Assembly (NCBI GenBank): GCA_016703625.1
Contig: JADJBP010000004.1
Location: forward strand, 62,001 to 126,000
DNA length: 64,000 nucleotides
Direction: 5' to 3'
Origin: Chitinophagaceae bacterium
GTDB lineage: Bacteria > Bacteroidota > Bacteroidia > Chitinophagales > Chitinophagaceae
The notes beneath the pieces are model-generated. The model saw nothing but the letters and a program-made list of their open reading frames with translations, was not told the origin of the DNA and ran no database searches. Numbering within the stretch: position 1 is the first letter of the stretch; each line of letters starts with the position of its first letter. A program made the translations under genes and the position numbers. This document shows positions 44,393-54,773 of this stretch, piece by piece.

Positions 44393-46616
44393 TTAATCCC
44401 TGCAGAAGACAGTTTTTACAACCACTTCATCCGTTGTAAAAAGTTTAACATGGTAAATACCTGCAGATAAAGCAGGAATACCTTTTGTAATTGAATTATT
44501 GCCTTTTTGTAACGTTACCATTGAATTGAAAACAGCTCTTCCGCCGGCATCTGTAACAGAAAGCAGGGCTGTTTGTGTTTTTGCACTGTTCACAATAAGG
44601 GTTGCAGCATTGGAACCCGAACTTAATCTGATATGATTGATCTGCAGTGTTTGTTCTACAGGGGCAGTAATTGAAATGATCCTGCTGTATTCCTTTTTTT
44701 CATCTGTATTTACCATAGCCAGGCGATAGTAATTCACTCCTTTTAAAGGAGCTGCATCGGTAAAATAATATAAAACTTCTGTTGTTGAAAACCCACGGGC
44801 ATTTACCCGGCCAACCGTTTCAAAAATCTGCCCGTCATTACTCCTCTCAATATTAAAATGGCTGCTGTTATTTTCTGTAACCGTTGTCCACTGCAAAGGT
44901 TTATTCCCTGGTTTTCCTTCCCGGTAAATATGGTTAATTTAACAGGGAGGGGGCCACCGGATCCTGTTTCGGCATAACCAATATCCGGACTGTAACCATT
45001 ATAGGGCAGACCTACATTTACGCCCACATCAATCAATGGTGATATTAACTGTAAATGATAATTATTGGCAACAGAATCAAAAAGGGGGTCAAAATGAATG
45101 TTTTGATATTCAGTGTAAAAATCAGGCAGCCCGGCAGGCCAAAATGGTAGATTTGCATTGCCATTATTAATGGTATTATTGGCTAAAAGAGCTACCTGGC
45201 TCATATTGGTTGCCGTGTCGCCACCAGCCAGCCATGCACCCGGGAAACCCATGACGATATTATTCGCAACCGTTACGTTCGTTGCATAACCATGGTCCAA
45301 CGGGCCAAAATCAATGCCCCACCAGGGTTCTCTTACAGCAGCTGCAACTATTGTGTTATTATAAATGCGGAGATTATTTATAATGGCATTGTTTGTGCCT
45401 TCGCTGATGATCACAATACCACCTGATGCACCAGTGCCTGCGCCGGATGCAGTATTGGCGAACAGGTTCTTCTGGATAACGCAATTGGATACAATGGAAG
45501 AATCTCTTGTATTGAACTGCACACCACAGGAAACATTGTTAAGCATATTGTGTTCTACAATGGCTGTTTCCGTGCCAAATTCAAAAATGATCCCACTTTC
45601 ATATTTTAGATTCAATGTATCCCGGCTCATGATATTATGATGTATCCAGGCACTGTAAGCTGAACTGCCTTTCCTGTTGAAATTCAGGTCAATACTTCCC
45701 TGTATGGTATTACCCGAAATTTCCAGTCCTTCAATATTGAATAATTCAATACAGAAATCCCAACCATTTTGACCCGGGAAATCACCGGCATAAGGAATCT
45801 TGTGAAGTATATTATTGTAGATCCTGCAATTCTTTAAATAACCATGATTCACATATTTGATCGGCCAACCGTTATATCCTTCGGCCGCTGATCCTGTGTG
45901 ATCGTATTACTGTAGATCAACATACCCATTTGCCCGCCTATATTTAAACAACCCCTTCCATAATTACCATTCGTGGTATCAATATAGGCAGCACAGTTAT
46001 TGATGATATTGTTATAGAATTGATTGCCGGTTGAATACACTGAATCAGGCGGGGCATCCACAAAATCATTTCTTGCGCTGAAGATGACACCCCTGTCTGA
46101 AAAATCAATAAAAGTGCAGTTCCGAATGATCACATTACTTCTTCCTGCAACCCAAATTGCCCATTGGGTAGTAAGGTTCCGGCCATCAAATTTTAAGTTG
46201 CTTACAAACTGGTTGCCATTTGAACCTTCGGGCGACTTGAGGGATAAGAGTGCTTTCCAGAATTCATTTACGGTGGATTGTAAAACCGAAGTATCTCCTT
46301 CGCCTTCCAGGTTAACGCCTTCACTTAAAAAACATTGAACGGTCTCCAGGTAACTACCGGGGTTCACATGAATGGTATCGCCGGATGTTGTTACAGTTTG
46401 TGTTGCATGCGATAATGTTTTCCATGGATTGGCAAATGAACCGTCACCGGTTGTATCATTGCCGAGGGGTCGATATATAAAATATAGAATCAATTAAAAC
46501 AGGAGATGTTATATAGGTACCCGAAAAACCTTTGCTGCAAAACAGAAAATACAAGCAATTGCCATGAAAATAGCCGGCACAAACCTTTTTTCTAAATACA
46601 TTACTGTATTATTCAT
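44393..46616 (-). CDS. T9SS-sorted parallel beta-helix surface protein, split by several indels
   Basis: A paralogue of the next gene upstream. It starts at ATG 46616 with signal MNNTVMYLEKRFVPAIFMAI, ACIFCFAA. The mature part opens SPLGNDTTGDGSFANPWKTLSHA and continues as right-handed parallel beta-helix repeats (NVIIRNCTFIDFSDRGVIFSA, LKNCRIYNNILHKI, LEISGNTIQGSIDLNFNRKG, IVEHNMLNNVSCGVQFNTRD). The C-terminal part is LQWTTVTENNSSHFNIERSNDG with a type A sorting domain, IYHVKLFTTDEVVVKTVFCRD. Frame changes occur near 46530, 46465, 45850 and 44890. Likely function: carbohydrate binding or lyase on the cell surface. The density of breaks may be sequencing error or real decay. Confidence 0.8.
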
Positions 46617-47032
46617 GTAGACAATTTTCTTAAAATAAAGTTGGTGGAAGGGTAGGCCGATGGCTTTCAGCCAGTTTCAATGGAGGTATTGAATTTAATC
46701 TGTTCCGGTAAAAATCAATGCAATATAAAAAGATTATCTGTTAAATTGATGCAATATGATATTATTTTTGAAATGTAATATTAAATTAACCTTGCCCGGG
46801 ATTGACAATCAGCTTATTGAACACTGTTATTTATTTTAATTATTTAAAACCTGTTTAGTATATTTTACCTTATTTATTTTAATAACATACAGTTGTATAT
46901 AATTATAAATCAGTTATTAATGAACTTTGTTTAAATTCATTTAAGCAGGTATAGATTTTTGGTTAATGAAAGAATTCATGAATAAAAAAGCCTCTTCCCG
47001 GGTACCGGGAAGAGGCTTTTTAAAAGTTCATT
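46617..47032. other. Intergenic region with terminator and AT-rich sequence
   Basis: About 415 bp between two paralogous T9SS genes on the same strand. It contains AT-rich sequence (46700-46960) that probably carries the promoter of the downstream gene, and a strong terminator at 46984-47021. No exact TAnnTTTG and no open frame above 50 codons is seen. Confidence 0.5.
46984..47021. terminator. Strong terminator after the intact T9SS gene
   Basis: AAAAAAGCCTCTTCCCGG and CCGGGAAGAGGCTTTTT form a 14-bp stem with a tiny loop and flanking A and T runs. It ends the upstream minus-strand gene at 47033. Confidence 0.92.
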
Positions 47033-49258
47033 TTAATTAGTGCTAAATGTATTTTTTACAACCGTTTCATCAGTTGTAAAAAGTCTTACATAATAGATAC
47101 CTTTTGTGATGGCAGGAATATTTTTAGTGATGGCAGAATTGCCCTTTTGTAAAAATACGGGTGCATTTAAAATTATTCTGCCACTCAAATCAATAATTGA
47201 AATATGGGCTGTTTGTGATTTAGAGCTGTTGATGATCATAGATGCCGTATTGCTGGCAGAAGACAGGTCAACCCGTACAATCCCGATCGAGTTACCGGCT
47301 TTATTGTTTATGGAAACGATCTTGCTGTATTCAAATTTTCCGTCTTTATCCATCAGCACCAGGCGGTAATAATTTATGCCGGTTGAAGGATTTGCGTCTG
47401 TAAAACCATACTTGATCTCTGAGGAAGCATTTCCACTTGCAGGTATACTGCCTATGGCAGTATAATGCTGCGCATCAGTACTTCGTTCAATACTGAAATA
47501 GCTGCTGTTGCTTTCTGATGCTGTGTTCCAGTTCAATATATTTTTCCCAGCATTTTCTTTAACCGTAAAATCGATCAGTGTAATGGGCAGGATCACAGCC
47601 CCGAATTCAACATAGCCCTTATCGGGACCATTGCCATTAAACGGCGTACCCACAAAAACGCCAATATCAATTAACGGGGAAGTAGGCTGCAGGTTAAAAT
47701 CAGTGGCAGATATGAATTGCGGGTTAACATACGTATTATTAGTATACGTGTAGTTCGCCGGGTTACCTCCCGGCCAGCCCGGCAAATTACCATTACCATT
47801 TCCAAATGGATTATTATGGGAAACCATCACATTTGACATATTTGTGGCAGAACTTCCTTTCAGCCACCTGTCGTTGAAACCATTTACTATGTTGTTCCTG
47901 ATATTTACATTGGTTGCATTTCCATTTTCACCCGATGTAAAATCAATTCCGATCCAGGGTGCATCACCTGCTTTGGCAACAATGGTATTGTTATAAATAT
48001 CCAGTCCGTTTATCTGCGGATCATTTCCACTTTCACTGATAACAGCTATACCGGTAGCTGTACCTACACCATTGCCCTGGTAAATATTTGAAAACAGGTT
48101 ATTGCGGATCACATTATTAAGCAGGTAACTGAAACCGCCTGCAGGGGTTCCGCCACCGGGATTTGGGTATCCGCCATTCTGGTTCACCGTCCTGGTGTTG
48201 AACTGTACGCCGCTGGAGGTATTATTGAATACATTATGTTCGATCAAAATATGCTCAGTTCTGAACTCTAAGATAATGCCACTTTCAAAATTCGGATTTG
48301 CAATGCTGCGGCCTACAATATTGTTGTGTATCCATGCACAAAATGCATACGCACCTTTGCGGTTATAGTTCAGGTCAATACTGCCCTGTATAGTATTGCC
48401 GTAAATCTCCAGACCCTCAATATTAAATAATTCAATGGCAAAATCCCAGTCACTATTCTCCCCGGGATATGAACCCTGGTATGCCGCTTTGGTAAGTGTA
48501 TTGTTATAAATTTTACAACCTCTCAGCCAGCCATTGTCCCAGTATTTGATGGGCCATCCATTTTTAAATGCAACCCGCTGGTTCTGGATCATGGTATTGC
48601 CATAGATCTCCATACCCTGCTGGCCACCAATATTGATCATTCCGGAACCATAGTTGGCTGTAACCGCTGCAGAGTTCAATACCGTATTATTATAAAATTT
48701 ATTACCGGTTGCATAGTTTCCGGGATCTGTAACCGGGTCCGTAACATTATTTCCGTCAAAGATCACACCCCGGTCACGGAAATTGATAATGGAACAATCA
48801 TTTATCAGTACATTACTCCTGCCGGTGACCCAGATACCTATCCAGGTTTTATTGTTGCTCTCACTCACATATTGCCCGTCAATGGTAATGCCTGAAATTC
48901 TTTGATTACCATTGGTATTCTGGCCGGAATTTAATTGTAATAAGGTTGACCATTGGCCGGTGATGTTGCTCCTGATAATGGTAGTTGCCCTGCCTGCTCC
49001 TTCAATACTTACACCAACAGCTAAATTGCACTGCAGTGTTTCGGTATACGTACCGGCATTTACATGAATGATATTTCCCGCTGTTACAGTAGATGTTGCT
49101 TTGAACAGGGTTCGCCAGGGATTACCAATGGTTCCGTTACCGGTAGCATCATTGCCGGTTGGACTGATGTAATAAGTGGCTGCAAGACAAAATACTGCGG
49201 GAAAAAATAAGAAGATCGTAAATACAATTCTCCTTAGTGAAGAAAAATTAATTTTCAT
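47033..49258 (-). CDS. T9SS-sorted parallel beta-helix surface protein, intact
   Basis: A 741-residue protein with signal MKINFSSLRRIVFTIFLFFP ending AVFCLAA. The N-terminal domain starts YYISPTGNDATGNGTIGNPWRTL, a motif of secreted right-handed beta-helix proteins (pectate-lyase-like). Repeats follow (NVLINDCSIINFRDRGVIFDG, LEIYGNTIQGSIDLNYNRKG, LIEHNVFNNTSSGVQFNTRT). The last 170 residues have NWNTASESNSSYFSIERSTDA and the T9SS type A signal LSGRIILNAPVFLQ, KGIYYVRLFTTDETVVKNTF. The earlier ATG at 49324 would place basic residues before the signal and is less likely. The paralogue at 44393 lies directly downstream, so the pair probably arose by duplication. Confidence 0.88.
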   Translation of the reverse strand: MKINFSSLRRIVFTIFLFFPAVFCLAATYYISPTGNDATGNGTIGNPWRTLFKATSTVTAGNIIHVNAGTYTETLQCNLAVGVSIEGAGRATTIIRSNITGQWSTLLQLNSGQNTNGNQRISGITIDGQYVSESNNKTWIGIWVTGRSNVLINDCSIINFRDRGVIFDGNNVTDPVTDPGNYATGNKFYNNTVLNSAAVTANYGSGMINIGGQQGMEIYGNTMIQNQRVAFKNGWPIKYWDNGWLRGCKIYNNTLTKAAYQGSYPGENSDWDFAIELFNIEGLEIYGNTIQGSIDLNYNRKGAYAFCAWIHNNIVGRSIANPNFESGIILEFRTEHILIEHNVFNNTSSGVQFNTRTVNQNGGYPNPGGGTPAGGFSYLLNNVIRNNLFSNIYQGNGVGTATGIAVISESGNDPQINGLDIYNNTIVAKAGDAPWIGIDFTSGENGNATNVNIRNNIVNGFNDRWLKGSSATNMSNVMVSHNNPFGNGNGNLPGWPGGNPANYTYTNNTYVNPQFISATDFNLQPTSPLIDIGVFVGTPFNGNGPDKGYVEFGAVILPITLIDFTVKENAGKNILNWNTASESNSSYFSIERSTDAQHYTAIGSIPASGNASSEIKYGFTDANPSTGINYYRLVLMDKDGKFEYSKIVSINNKAGNSIGIVRVDLSSASNTASMIINSSKSQTAHISIIDLSGRIILNAPVFLQKGNSAITKNIPAITKGIYYVRLFTTDETVVKNTFSTN

Positions 49259-49985
49259 AGGATATGGTTTTTTTAAACAGATATTTATAACCCGGCGTTG
49301 GATACACCTGGTCATGGTTTTCATTTATGAAATTCACAATTCAATTAAAAAGTCAGTGTAAATAATATTATTATTTACCTGTCGCAGGTTTTCGATGATT
49401 TGGAAAGCCGGTACGCATACCTGCTCCCGGGCATTTGAAAATGCTGCCCTGAACTTTTTAAAATTTGTGTTTTTTATCTGCCGGAATGGGTTGGTCTTAG
49501 GGTGGGTGACAGAATTATATAGCCGGTCAGTTTATACATAACTGCTGAATAAAGATCCGCAGCAATGCTGTAAAAGCTATGTGGCCTTTTTAAACTGAAA
49601 AGAAATGCTGTGAAAAATAACTGGTGTACGCTTTTGTGGAGTGTAAATTTTAGTTTTCATAAGATTTTTTTGCTTGAAACACGAATTAACAAAAATATAC
49701 CAAATATCGTACCACAGTTTTAACGTGCTTAGTAAAATCCGGTTCTTATGTTGTATTTAGTATATAAAAATGTTCTTTTATTTTTAAAAACTCCGGGTCC
49801 GTATTTTTAACGGTGTACTATTTTAAAATATTTTCCTGGAGATGTACTTTTTTGAAGAAAGCGTATTTTTAAAGTTGTAAAAGCTGTTTTTTACGGGGAA
49901 AGCTTTACCGGTTTACTACGGGTTTATACGAATGATCTTTTTTAATTGTAATGCGTAAGTAGGGTATATTGATCTATACTCAAAA
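49259..49985. other. Long intergenic region between the T9SS and VIT genes
   Basis: About 727 bp without a convincing gene. A TATTTTTG box on the minus strand (49690-49697) could start the T9SS gene, which would leave a leader of about 430 nt, long for this genome. The rest is AT-rich and no hairpin with a T run is obvious near the VIT gene's 3' end. The long leader could hold a regulatory RNA, but I can show no structure. Confidence 0.4.
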
Positions 49986-50675
49986 TCACATGGCCAAAAG
50001 CCGGGCAACTGCAAAAGCTGCTGCTGCAGCTGCTATACCAACCCCGGTGATCTTTAAAGCACTCCATAAGGGATTGACACCGGTTATGCTGCTTTTGCAA
50101 AAACCAACAATAAACAGGCAAGCCGGTGTGACTATGGCAGAGATCTTTAATGCTTCCAATGCATCTGCAATAAAAAAATAAGGAATGAGCGGAATGATAC
50201 CCCCGGCAATATATGAAAGCCCGATATTCATTGCGCTTTTTGCTGCCCGTTTAGGATCCGGTTTAATTTGGTTCAGCTGGTATTGATCTATGAAAGCTGA
50301 CCAGCGTTTTTTATCCGCTTCCCGCTCCAGCATGGCCTGGTCCTGTAATTCATTACCCAGGTCCAGGTTTGCAAAAAAATCCCTGGCCTTTTTACTTTCA
50401 TCGTACCCCGGCTCTGCTTCATCCTCTTTTTTAAAATGATCCTGTTCGGATTTTTCCACAAAATAACCACCCAGGCTCATGGCAATACTTCCTCCTGCTA
50501 TAGCTACAATACCGGCCATGATGATAAAACTGCTTTTATCAAATGCTGCACTTAAACCTGCTGCCAGTATAAAAGGAATGGTAAGTCCATCGCCCAGTCC
50601 AATGACCAGGTCTCTTACAAAGCCGGATTTATTTTCACGGAAATCTGCCTTGTGGTTATGAAAAAGGGATTTCAT
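49986..50675 (-). CDS. VIT1/CCC1 family iron/manganese transporter
   Basis: A 229-residue membrane protein. The family opening KSGFVRDLVIGLGDGLTIPFILAAGLSAAF and AGIVAIAGGSIAMSLGGYFVEKSEQDHFKKEDEAEPGYDESKK gives the first helices and the Glu-rich cytoplasmic metal-binding region; the last helices are NIGLSYIAGGIIPLIPYFFIADALEAL and SALKITGVGIAAAAAAFAVARLL. VIT proteins move Fe2+ or Mn2+ out of the cytosol. It stands alone on the minus strand. The ATG at 50675 follows the alternative 50681 by two codons. Confidence 0.85.
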   Translation of the reverse strand: MKSLFHNHKADFRENKSGFVRDLVIGLGDGLTIPFILAAGLSAAFDKSSFIIMAGIVAIAGGSIAMSLGGYFVEKSEQDHFKKEDEAEPGYDESKKARDFFANLDLGNELQDQAMLEREADKKRWSAFIDQYQLNQIKPDPKRAAKSAMNIGLSYIAGGIIPLIPYFFIADALEALKISAIVTPACLFIVGFCKSSITGVNPLWSALKITGVGIAAAAAAFAVARLLAM

Positions 50676-50767
50676 AATCATTGATTAAAAAAGAAAGGTA
50701 CAATTTTTAAGGCTTAGTATAATCGTATGCAGGTTTGATAAATACCTGCTTCCATGAATGGGTATTT

Positions 50768-52002
50768 TTAAGAAAGCTGCTCCAAACTTTTACCGATGAT
50801 ACCCACGCACTCCATCACCTGCTCTTTATTGATAACCAGCGGTGGTGCAAATCGGATCTTGTCGCCATGTGTAGGTTTGGCAAGCAGGCCGTTTTCTTTC
50901 AACAGTAAACATAATTCCCAGGCTGCATCAGGATTTTGGTGTTTAATTACAATGGCATTTAATAAACCCCTGCCTCTTATAACTGAAACAAAGGGGAGTC
51001 CAGTTTTTTCAATTCACTTCTTAATAAATTTCCCATAGCATCGGCATTGGCGGCCATGTGCTCATCCTTTAATACCTGCAGGGCAGTGATGGCAACAGCA
51101 CAGGCAAGCGGGTTGCCGCCATAGGTACTTCCATGTTCGCCCGGTTTTATGGTCAACATGATCTCATCATCACACAATACGGCACTCACCGGCAAAACAC
51201 CGCCGCTTAATGCCTTTCCTAAGATCAATATATCGGGCCTCACATTTTCATGATCGCAGGCAAGCATTTTCCCGGTACGGGCAAGTCCGCTCTGTATTTC
51301 ATCGGCAACCATTAATGCATTGTATTCGGTACATAATGCACGTACACCTGCAAAATATCCATCATCAGGAACAACAACACCCGCTTCTCCCTGTATGGGT
51401 TCAAACAGGAATGCCGCAACGTTTTTATCCTGCAGTGCTTTTTCAAGTGCAGGCAGGTCATTGTGAGGTATTGATTGGTATCCTGCAACAAAAGGACCGT
51501 AATTATTTGTTGCAGCCGGGTCGCTGCTGAAAGAGATCACATTGATGGTACGGCCATGGAAATTTCCATCACAAACAATAATGCGTGCCTGGTTGGATGG
51601 GATGCCCTTAACTTCATAAGCCCATTTCCGGCAAAGTTTGATAGCTGTTTCCACAGCTTCCACACCGGTATTCATGGGCAATACTTTATCGTATCCAAAA
51701 TAACCGGTTATATATTTTTCATATTCACCCAAACCGCTGCTGTGAAAAGCCCTTGATGTCAATGTCAGTTTTTGCGCCTGCTCTGTTAAGGATGCAATAA
51801 TTTTAGGATGGCAATGCCCCTGGTTTACGGCAGAGTAACCGCTTAAAAAATCGTAGTAACGTTTACCATCCACATCATATAAAAAAACACCTTCGCCACG
51901 GTTTAATACAACCGGCAATGGATGATAGTTGTGCGCCCCGTATTTTTCTTCAAGGTCTAAATATTGTTGTGTATTGGCTGTAACAGCTATAGTGCTCTGC
52001 AT
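50768..52002 (-). CDS. rocD: Ornithine aminotransferase, split by a 1-bp indel
   Basis: A class III PLP aminotransferase of about 412 residues. It shows YFDFLSGYSAVNQGHCHPKI, MNTGVEAVETAIKLCRKWAY, AAFLFEPIQGEAGVVVPDDG, MVADEIQSGLARTGKMLACD and RPDILILGKALSGGVLPVSA with the PLP Lys. The frame stops at 50977, but adding a base to the C4 run near 50996 gives LDSPFVSVIRGRGLLNAIVI and continues through LLAKPTHGDKIRFAPPLVIN to GKSLEQLS with TAA at 50768. It makes glutamate semialdehyde from ornithine. The start lies divergently over a small plus-strand frame at 52001. Confidence 0.92.
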
Positions 52003-52182
52003 GATCGTTAAAATAAAAAAAGTGAATGGGAAAATTAAGGTCAGGGATATTATCCTTGCTGCATTTGTACAGAAAGGATACAGGGGCTTATCCTCGATGA
52101 TTGAGCAGGTCGAGATTGCTGTTAAGAAATGATGGTATGGTTAAAAGCCTGTTGATGTACTTTAATTTGAGGCGAAGATAAT

Positions 52183-53003
52183 CTAATTTATGATTTTTGT
52201 AAAATAGTTCTTTTCTGTAAACGCTGCCAGGTCAACGCTTTTATTGAAGATCCCGAATACCGTACTGCCGCTTCCGCTCATGGAAGCATACAAAGCGCCC
52301 TTTGTATAAAGTGTTTCTTTAATTGCTTTTATGGAAGGATGTGCTTCAAATACAGGAATCTCAAAGTCATTTTTCAAAGAATTTTTCCAGGTTGCAGGAG
52401 GGTTTTGAATGATCTCTTTAATGGACCTTTCTGCAGGGGATGGTGTTATATTTGAGAACGCCAAGCCGGTATTGATATGAATACCCGGGTTGACCAGTAT
52501 GATTGTATATGCAGACAGGTCCAGCTCAATATCTTCCAGCAGTTCTCCACGCCCCGTGGCAAAAGCGGGTTTGTTTTTGATGAAGAACGGGCAGTCGCTG
52601 CCAAGTTGCAATGCGTATTGGATCAATTGAGATTCGGGAATGAGCAGCCTGAATTTTCATTCAGCGATATCAACATGAATGATGCATCGGCCGAACCGCC
52701 ACCCAGTCCGGCCCCCATAGGTATGGCCTTATGCAAATGAACTTTCACCGGGGGCAGTTGCGGGAAATCTTTTTTTAATAAATGATATGCTTTGATGCAA
52801 AGATTGTCTTCGGGGTTTCCATCAATTACAGTCCCGGTTCCGGTAAATTCAATGGCGGTTTTGCTGTTTGTATTGGGTATTAATTCAAGTACATCGGTAA
52901 AAGGCAGCGGGTAAAATATGGTTTGCAGGTTATGGTAACCATCTTTTCTTTTATCAAGAATATGCAGGCCAAGGTTTATTTTACAATTTGGAAATACGAT
53001 CAT
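52183..53003 (-). CDS. ispE: 4-diphosphocytidyl-2-C-methyl-D-erythritol kinase IspE, split by an indel
   Basis: A GHMP kinase of the MEP isoprenoid pathway. The N-terminus is MIVFPNCKINLGLHILDKRK with DGYHNLQTIFYPLPFTDVLE; the ATP loop is IPMGAGLGGGSADASFMLIS; the second half has LGSDCPFFIKNKPAFATGRG and ALYASMSGSGSTVFGIF. The frame changes at 52623-52626 within SGCSFPN/LIQYALQLG. Intact length is about 272 residues, standard for IspE. Isoprenyl precursors from this pathway could feed the UbiA operon; this is only a general metabolic link. Confidence 0.93.
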
Positions 53004-53091
53004 GTTATCATTAAGAATTCAGCATTATAAATCAAGAATGATTCTGTCTTAAGCAGGGTTTGAAATGAAAACATGCTTAATTATTCATTGC

Positions 53092-53675
53092 TCATTTTGA
53101 TTTCCTGCTTTTTATTTCATCCCGAATGGCAATGGCCCGGATATAATCTTCATGGTCAAGTACTTCAGCAAGCAATCCTTCCAGTTCTTCCAGTGACAAG
53201 GCTTTCAGATCATCGCTGCCGCCTGTTTCGGTGGTAACGGGGGATACTGATTTTGTTTTTCCGTCATCTTCCATTAAAATACCGGCCTGGTCCAGGATAT
53301 TATCGTAGGTAAAAATGGGGCAGCCAAAACGTACAGCCAATGCCAGTGCATCCGATGTCCTGGAATCAATTTCAACAGTATCGTTTGCCGAACTGCAAAC
53401 CAGTTTACTGTAAAAGATACCTTCCTGCAGGTCGTTGATCACCACTTCATGCAACTCAACATTAAATGCCATCATGAAATTCTTCATCAGGTCATGTGTC
53501 AGGGGCCTGCTGGGACTCATGCGTTCCAGGGCCACAGCAATGGCCTGTGCTTCAAACCCGCCGATCACAATGGGCAGGCGGCGCAAACCATTCACCTCTC
53601 CCAATACCACGGCATAGGAATGGGTTTGCGTAATGCTGTGCGATAATGCCACGATTTCCAGTTCTATTTTTTCAT
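53092..53675 (-). CDS. Bifunctional nuclease family protein (DUF151), start frameshifted
   Basis: About 194 residues: MKKIELEIVALSHSITQTHS, VVLGEVNGLRRLPIVIGGFEAQAIAVALE, PLTHDLMKNFMMAFNVELHEVVIND and IDSRTSDALALAVRFGCPIF. A UVR-like motif closes the C-terminus (LSLEELEGLLAEVLDHEDYIRAIAIRDEI). The first ATG of the undisturbed frame is 53652; adding a base to the T6 run 53667-53672 restores the usual N-terminus from ATG 53675. Proteins of this family have reported DNase/RNase activity. It has a TATATTTG box (53717-53724, minus strand) about 40 nt upstream. Confidence 0.85.
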
Positions 53676-53716
53676 AACCTGTCAGGCTGTTTCAAAAGGA
53701 CTTCTTAATCAATCAG

Positions 53717-53724
53717 CAAATATA
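53717..53724 (-). promoter_or_regulatory. -7 box TATATTTG for the bifunctional nuclease gene
   Basis: Plus strand caaatata, 41 nt before ATG 53675. It lies just downstream (minus direction) of the etfA terminator, so the two transcripts are separated. Confidence 0.5.
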
Positions 53725-53730
53725 AAATAA

Positions 53731-53759
53731 AAGCCTTTCAAAACTTAGTTGAAAGGCTT
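53731..53759 (-). terminator. Terminator after etfA
   Basis: AAGCCTTTCAA and TTGAAAGGCTT form an 11-bp perfect stem followed by a T run on the minus strand. It ends the etfBA transcript. Confidence 0.88.
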
Positions 53760-53790
53760 AAATATAATACCTGTTGATATTTTAATTGAA

Positions 53791-54753
53791 TTATGCCTGC
53801 TTTAATTTCTTTACTGCTTCAATTATTTTTGGCATTACTTCAAAAGCATCGCCCACAATACCATAATCAGCTGCTTTAAAGAAAGGCGCTTCGGGGTCTT
53901 TATTGATCACCACGATCACCTTACTCCGGTTTACCCCGGCCAGGTGCTGAATGGCTCCTGAGATACCGATCGCAATATATAAATTGGGTGCAATGGCAAG
54001 TCCTGTTTGTCCAACATGTTCATGATGCGGCCTCCAGTCGCTGTCGGCAACCGGGCGGCTGCAGGCTGTTGCGGCGCCGAGTAATTTGGCAAGATCGGTG
54101 ACCATGGCCCAGTTTTCGGGCCCTTTTAATCCACGCCCGCCGCTAACCACGATCTCGGCCTCGCTCAGGGGAATTTCGCCAACCACTTTATCTGTTGAGG
54201 TTACCTGCACTTTTGCCATATCAATGGTTGCCCCAAAAGCAACAATTTCAGCAACATCGCCGGCAGTGGTAATGCTGTACGAATTCGGGTTCAGCGAAAT
54301 GATCTTAATATCTGTTGAAATGGAAACATGGGCAAATGCCTTGCCGCTGAAAACATTTTTCTTTACAGTGAATGAATTGCTTATGTCCGGTAGTGCAACA
54401 GCACCTGAAACCAGCCCTGCCTTCAATCTAACACTTAAACGGGGAGCAATGGCCTTTCCGTTAAAATTATTGGAGAAGATGATCACCCGGGCATCAATGG
54501 CTTTGGCTGCATCGGCAATTATTTTGGTGAATACCTGTGCATCAACATGGTCAAGCGTATCATCCTTTACGGTATGCACTTTTTTAATACCGTAGTTTCC
54601 TAAAGTGGTCAGATCACCGGCCACATTACCTAATACAATAGCATCAGCAGTTGTACCCAAAAGTTCAGCAACCTTAGCACCGTAACTGGCTGCTTCTAAA
54701 GATGATTTTTTGATGTGCCCTTCAGATTGATCCAGGAAAATTAAAACAGACAT
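53791..54753 (-). CDS. etfA: Electron transfer flavoprotein subunit alpha
   Basis: A 320-residue protein that with EtfB carries electrons from acyl-CoA dehydrogenases. It has the N-terminal SVLIFLDQSEGHIKKSSLEA domain and the FAD-binding C-terminal domain: EIVVSGGRGLKGPENWAMV, RPVADSDWRPHHEHVGQTGL, and IGISGAIQHLAGVNRSKVIVVINKDPEAPFF. Length is usual. It follows etfB with a 20-bp gap, so both subunits are made together. A strong hairpin terminator lies after its stop. Confidence 0.95.
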   Translation of the reverse strand: MSVLIFLDQSEGHIKKSSLEAASYGAKVAELLGTTADAIVLGNVAGDLTTLGNYGIKKVHTVKDDTLDHVDAQVFTKIIADAAKAIDARVIIFSNNFNGKAIAPRLSVRLKAGLVSGAVALPDISNSFTVKKNVFSGKAFAHVSISTDIKIISLNPNSYSITTAGDVAEIVAFGATIDMAKVQVTSTDKVVGEIPLSEAEIVVSGGRGLKGPENWAMVTDLAKLLGAATACSRPVADSDWRPHHEHVGQTGLAIAPNLYIAIGISGAIQHLAGVNRSKVIVVINKDPEAPFFKAADYGIVGDAFEVMPKIIEAVKKLKQA

Positions 54754-54773
54754 ATAATTAATTTAAAAGTTTA

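Noticed and set aside
52001..52132. 43-codon plus-strand frame (MIVKIKKVNGKIKVRDIILA...)
   Set aside because: It overlaps the rocD start in antisense and has no recognisable family; the Lys/Ile content fits chance in AT-rich DNA. Not excluded as a small peptide.
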